Assembly (NCBI GenBank): GCA_002343455.1
Contig: DDSR01000369.1
Coordinates: 497 to 9,782 of the forward strand
From: Deltaproteobacteria bacterium UBA2385
Lineage (GTDB): Bacteria; Myxococcota_A; UBA796; UBA2385
Direction of reading: 5' to 3'
DNA length: 9,286 nucleotides
Shown here one piece after another: positions 6,610-9,286 of the stretch. The position numbers and the translations under genes were made by a program. The notes under the pieces are model-generated. The model was not told the DNA's origin, did no database searches, and saw nothing but the letters and a program-made list of their open reading frames with translations. The stretch's first letter is position 1. Each line of letters begins with the position of its first letter.

Positions 6610-6647
6610 ATTGACATGGTTTACAACTTGACGGGCTCACTGTCAAT
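6610..6647. promoter_or_regulatory. Divergent promoter/operator region with inverted repeat
   Basis: ATTGACA (6610-6616) and TGTCAAT (6641-6647) are perfect inverted 7-mers with centres 31 bp apart, about three helical turns. On the minus strand TTGACA (6646-6641) is a consensus -35; TAAACC 17 bases on, or TGTAAA 15 bases on, is a weak -10, placing a regulator-gene start about 14 bases before its ATG. Between them GTTTACAAC (6619-6627) resembles the TTTGCAAA core bound by RamB/PrpR-type regulators and would overlap the -10, as expected for autorepression. TTGAC also occurs at 6628-6632. No good plus-strand -10 was found for aceB, which may therefore need activation. The operator reading is inference. 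Confidence 0.45.
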
Positions 6648-6737
6648 CGCGCGACCGGCTCGACAAGAGGACAGCGTCGGGCGTCTTGTGAAGGGGACTC
6701 CTGGCGGGCACCTTCAAGGAGCCACCCCGGAGCCCCG

Positions 6738-8282
<1,545 letters not shown>

Positions 8283-8285
<3 letters not shown>

Positions 8286-8352
8286 CAGTGTTTGACTAGC
8301 AGTGTTTGACTAGCAGTGTTCGACTAGCAGTGTTCGACCAGCACCGTTCACC
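8283..8352. repeat. Four tandem 14-bp repeats between aceB and aceA
   Basis: TAGCAGTGTTTGAC occurs exactly at 8283-8296 and 8297-8310, then with one change (TAGCAGTGTTCGAC) at 8311-8324 and 8325-8338. A decayed fifth copy (CAGCACCGTTCACC) may occupy 8339-8352. The first three bases of the first copy are the aceB stop codon. Because 14 is not a multiple of three, the array places TAG and TGA in different frames. No stem-loop was seen in it. Its role, if any, is unknown: repeated operator, mRNA element or simple slippage array. Confidence 0.95.
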
Positions 8353-8366
8353 CCACCGGAGGTTCC

Positions 8367-9286
<920 letters not shown>

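Noticed and set aside
6611..6639. Plus-strand sigma70 promoter for aceB using TTGACA at 6611
   Set aside because: No -10-like hexamer lies 16-18 bases downstream (GGCTCA region), so the element is better assigned as an operator arm or left open.

Overview
The window is GC-rich DNA, roughly 70% G+C by eye, from a Gram-negative bacterium. A TonB-dependent outer-membrane receptor and cysteine-rich lipoproteins imply an outer membrane. The mix of cysteine-rich, apparently exported hypothetical proteins and a glyoxylate shunt resembles Myxococcota or related former deltaproteobacteria, but that placement is inference. No RNA genes, CRISPR arrays or insertion sequences were seen.

Region 1 (1-1591, plus strand) is the 3' part of a FecA-like TonB-dependent receptor whose 5' end lies outside the window. 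It converges on region 2 with 15 bp between the stop codons. A small hairpin spans both stops.

Region 2 (1607-4358, minus strand) is an accessory block of mostly unrecognised genes. Read in transcription order it holds a tiny reading frame that may be the tail of a lost gene, a 621-residue cysteine-rich putative zinc metallopeptidase, a 95-residue cysteine-rich lipoprotein, a 3'-end fragment of the peptidase gene, and a second copy of the lipoprotein. The last two are an in-register duplicate, offset by exactly 507 bp, of the peptidase 3' end plus lipoprotein. Both peptidase-end/lipoprotein junctions overlap by four bases (GTGA), and the tiny frame and peptidase overlap by ATGA, which suggests translational coupling. 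The two lipoproteins differ largely by multi-base codon replacements while all nine cysteines are kept. This block is the most unusual part of the window.

Region 3 (4502-6597, minus strand) is a two-gene operon: a ScfR/RamB-type regulator (XRE helix-turn-helix, degenerate M78-like domain and cysteine-bearing C-terminal domain) overlapping by ATGA with a DUF599 membrane protein.

Region 4 (6738-9286, plus strand) is a divergent aceB-aceA pair: malate synthase A and isocitrate lyase, the latter cut by the window end. Together they form the glyoxylate shunt, which allows growth on acetate or fatty acids. Regulators of the ScfR/RamB family control this pathway elsewhere, so regions 3 and 4 read as a regulator with its target operon across a 140-bp divergent promoter. 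That promoter contains an inverted repeat (ATTGACA-N24-TGTCAAT). Four tandem 14-bp repeats, the first including the aceB stop codon, lie between aceB and aceA.
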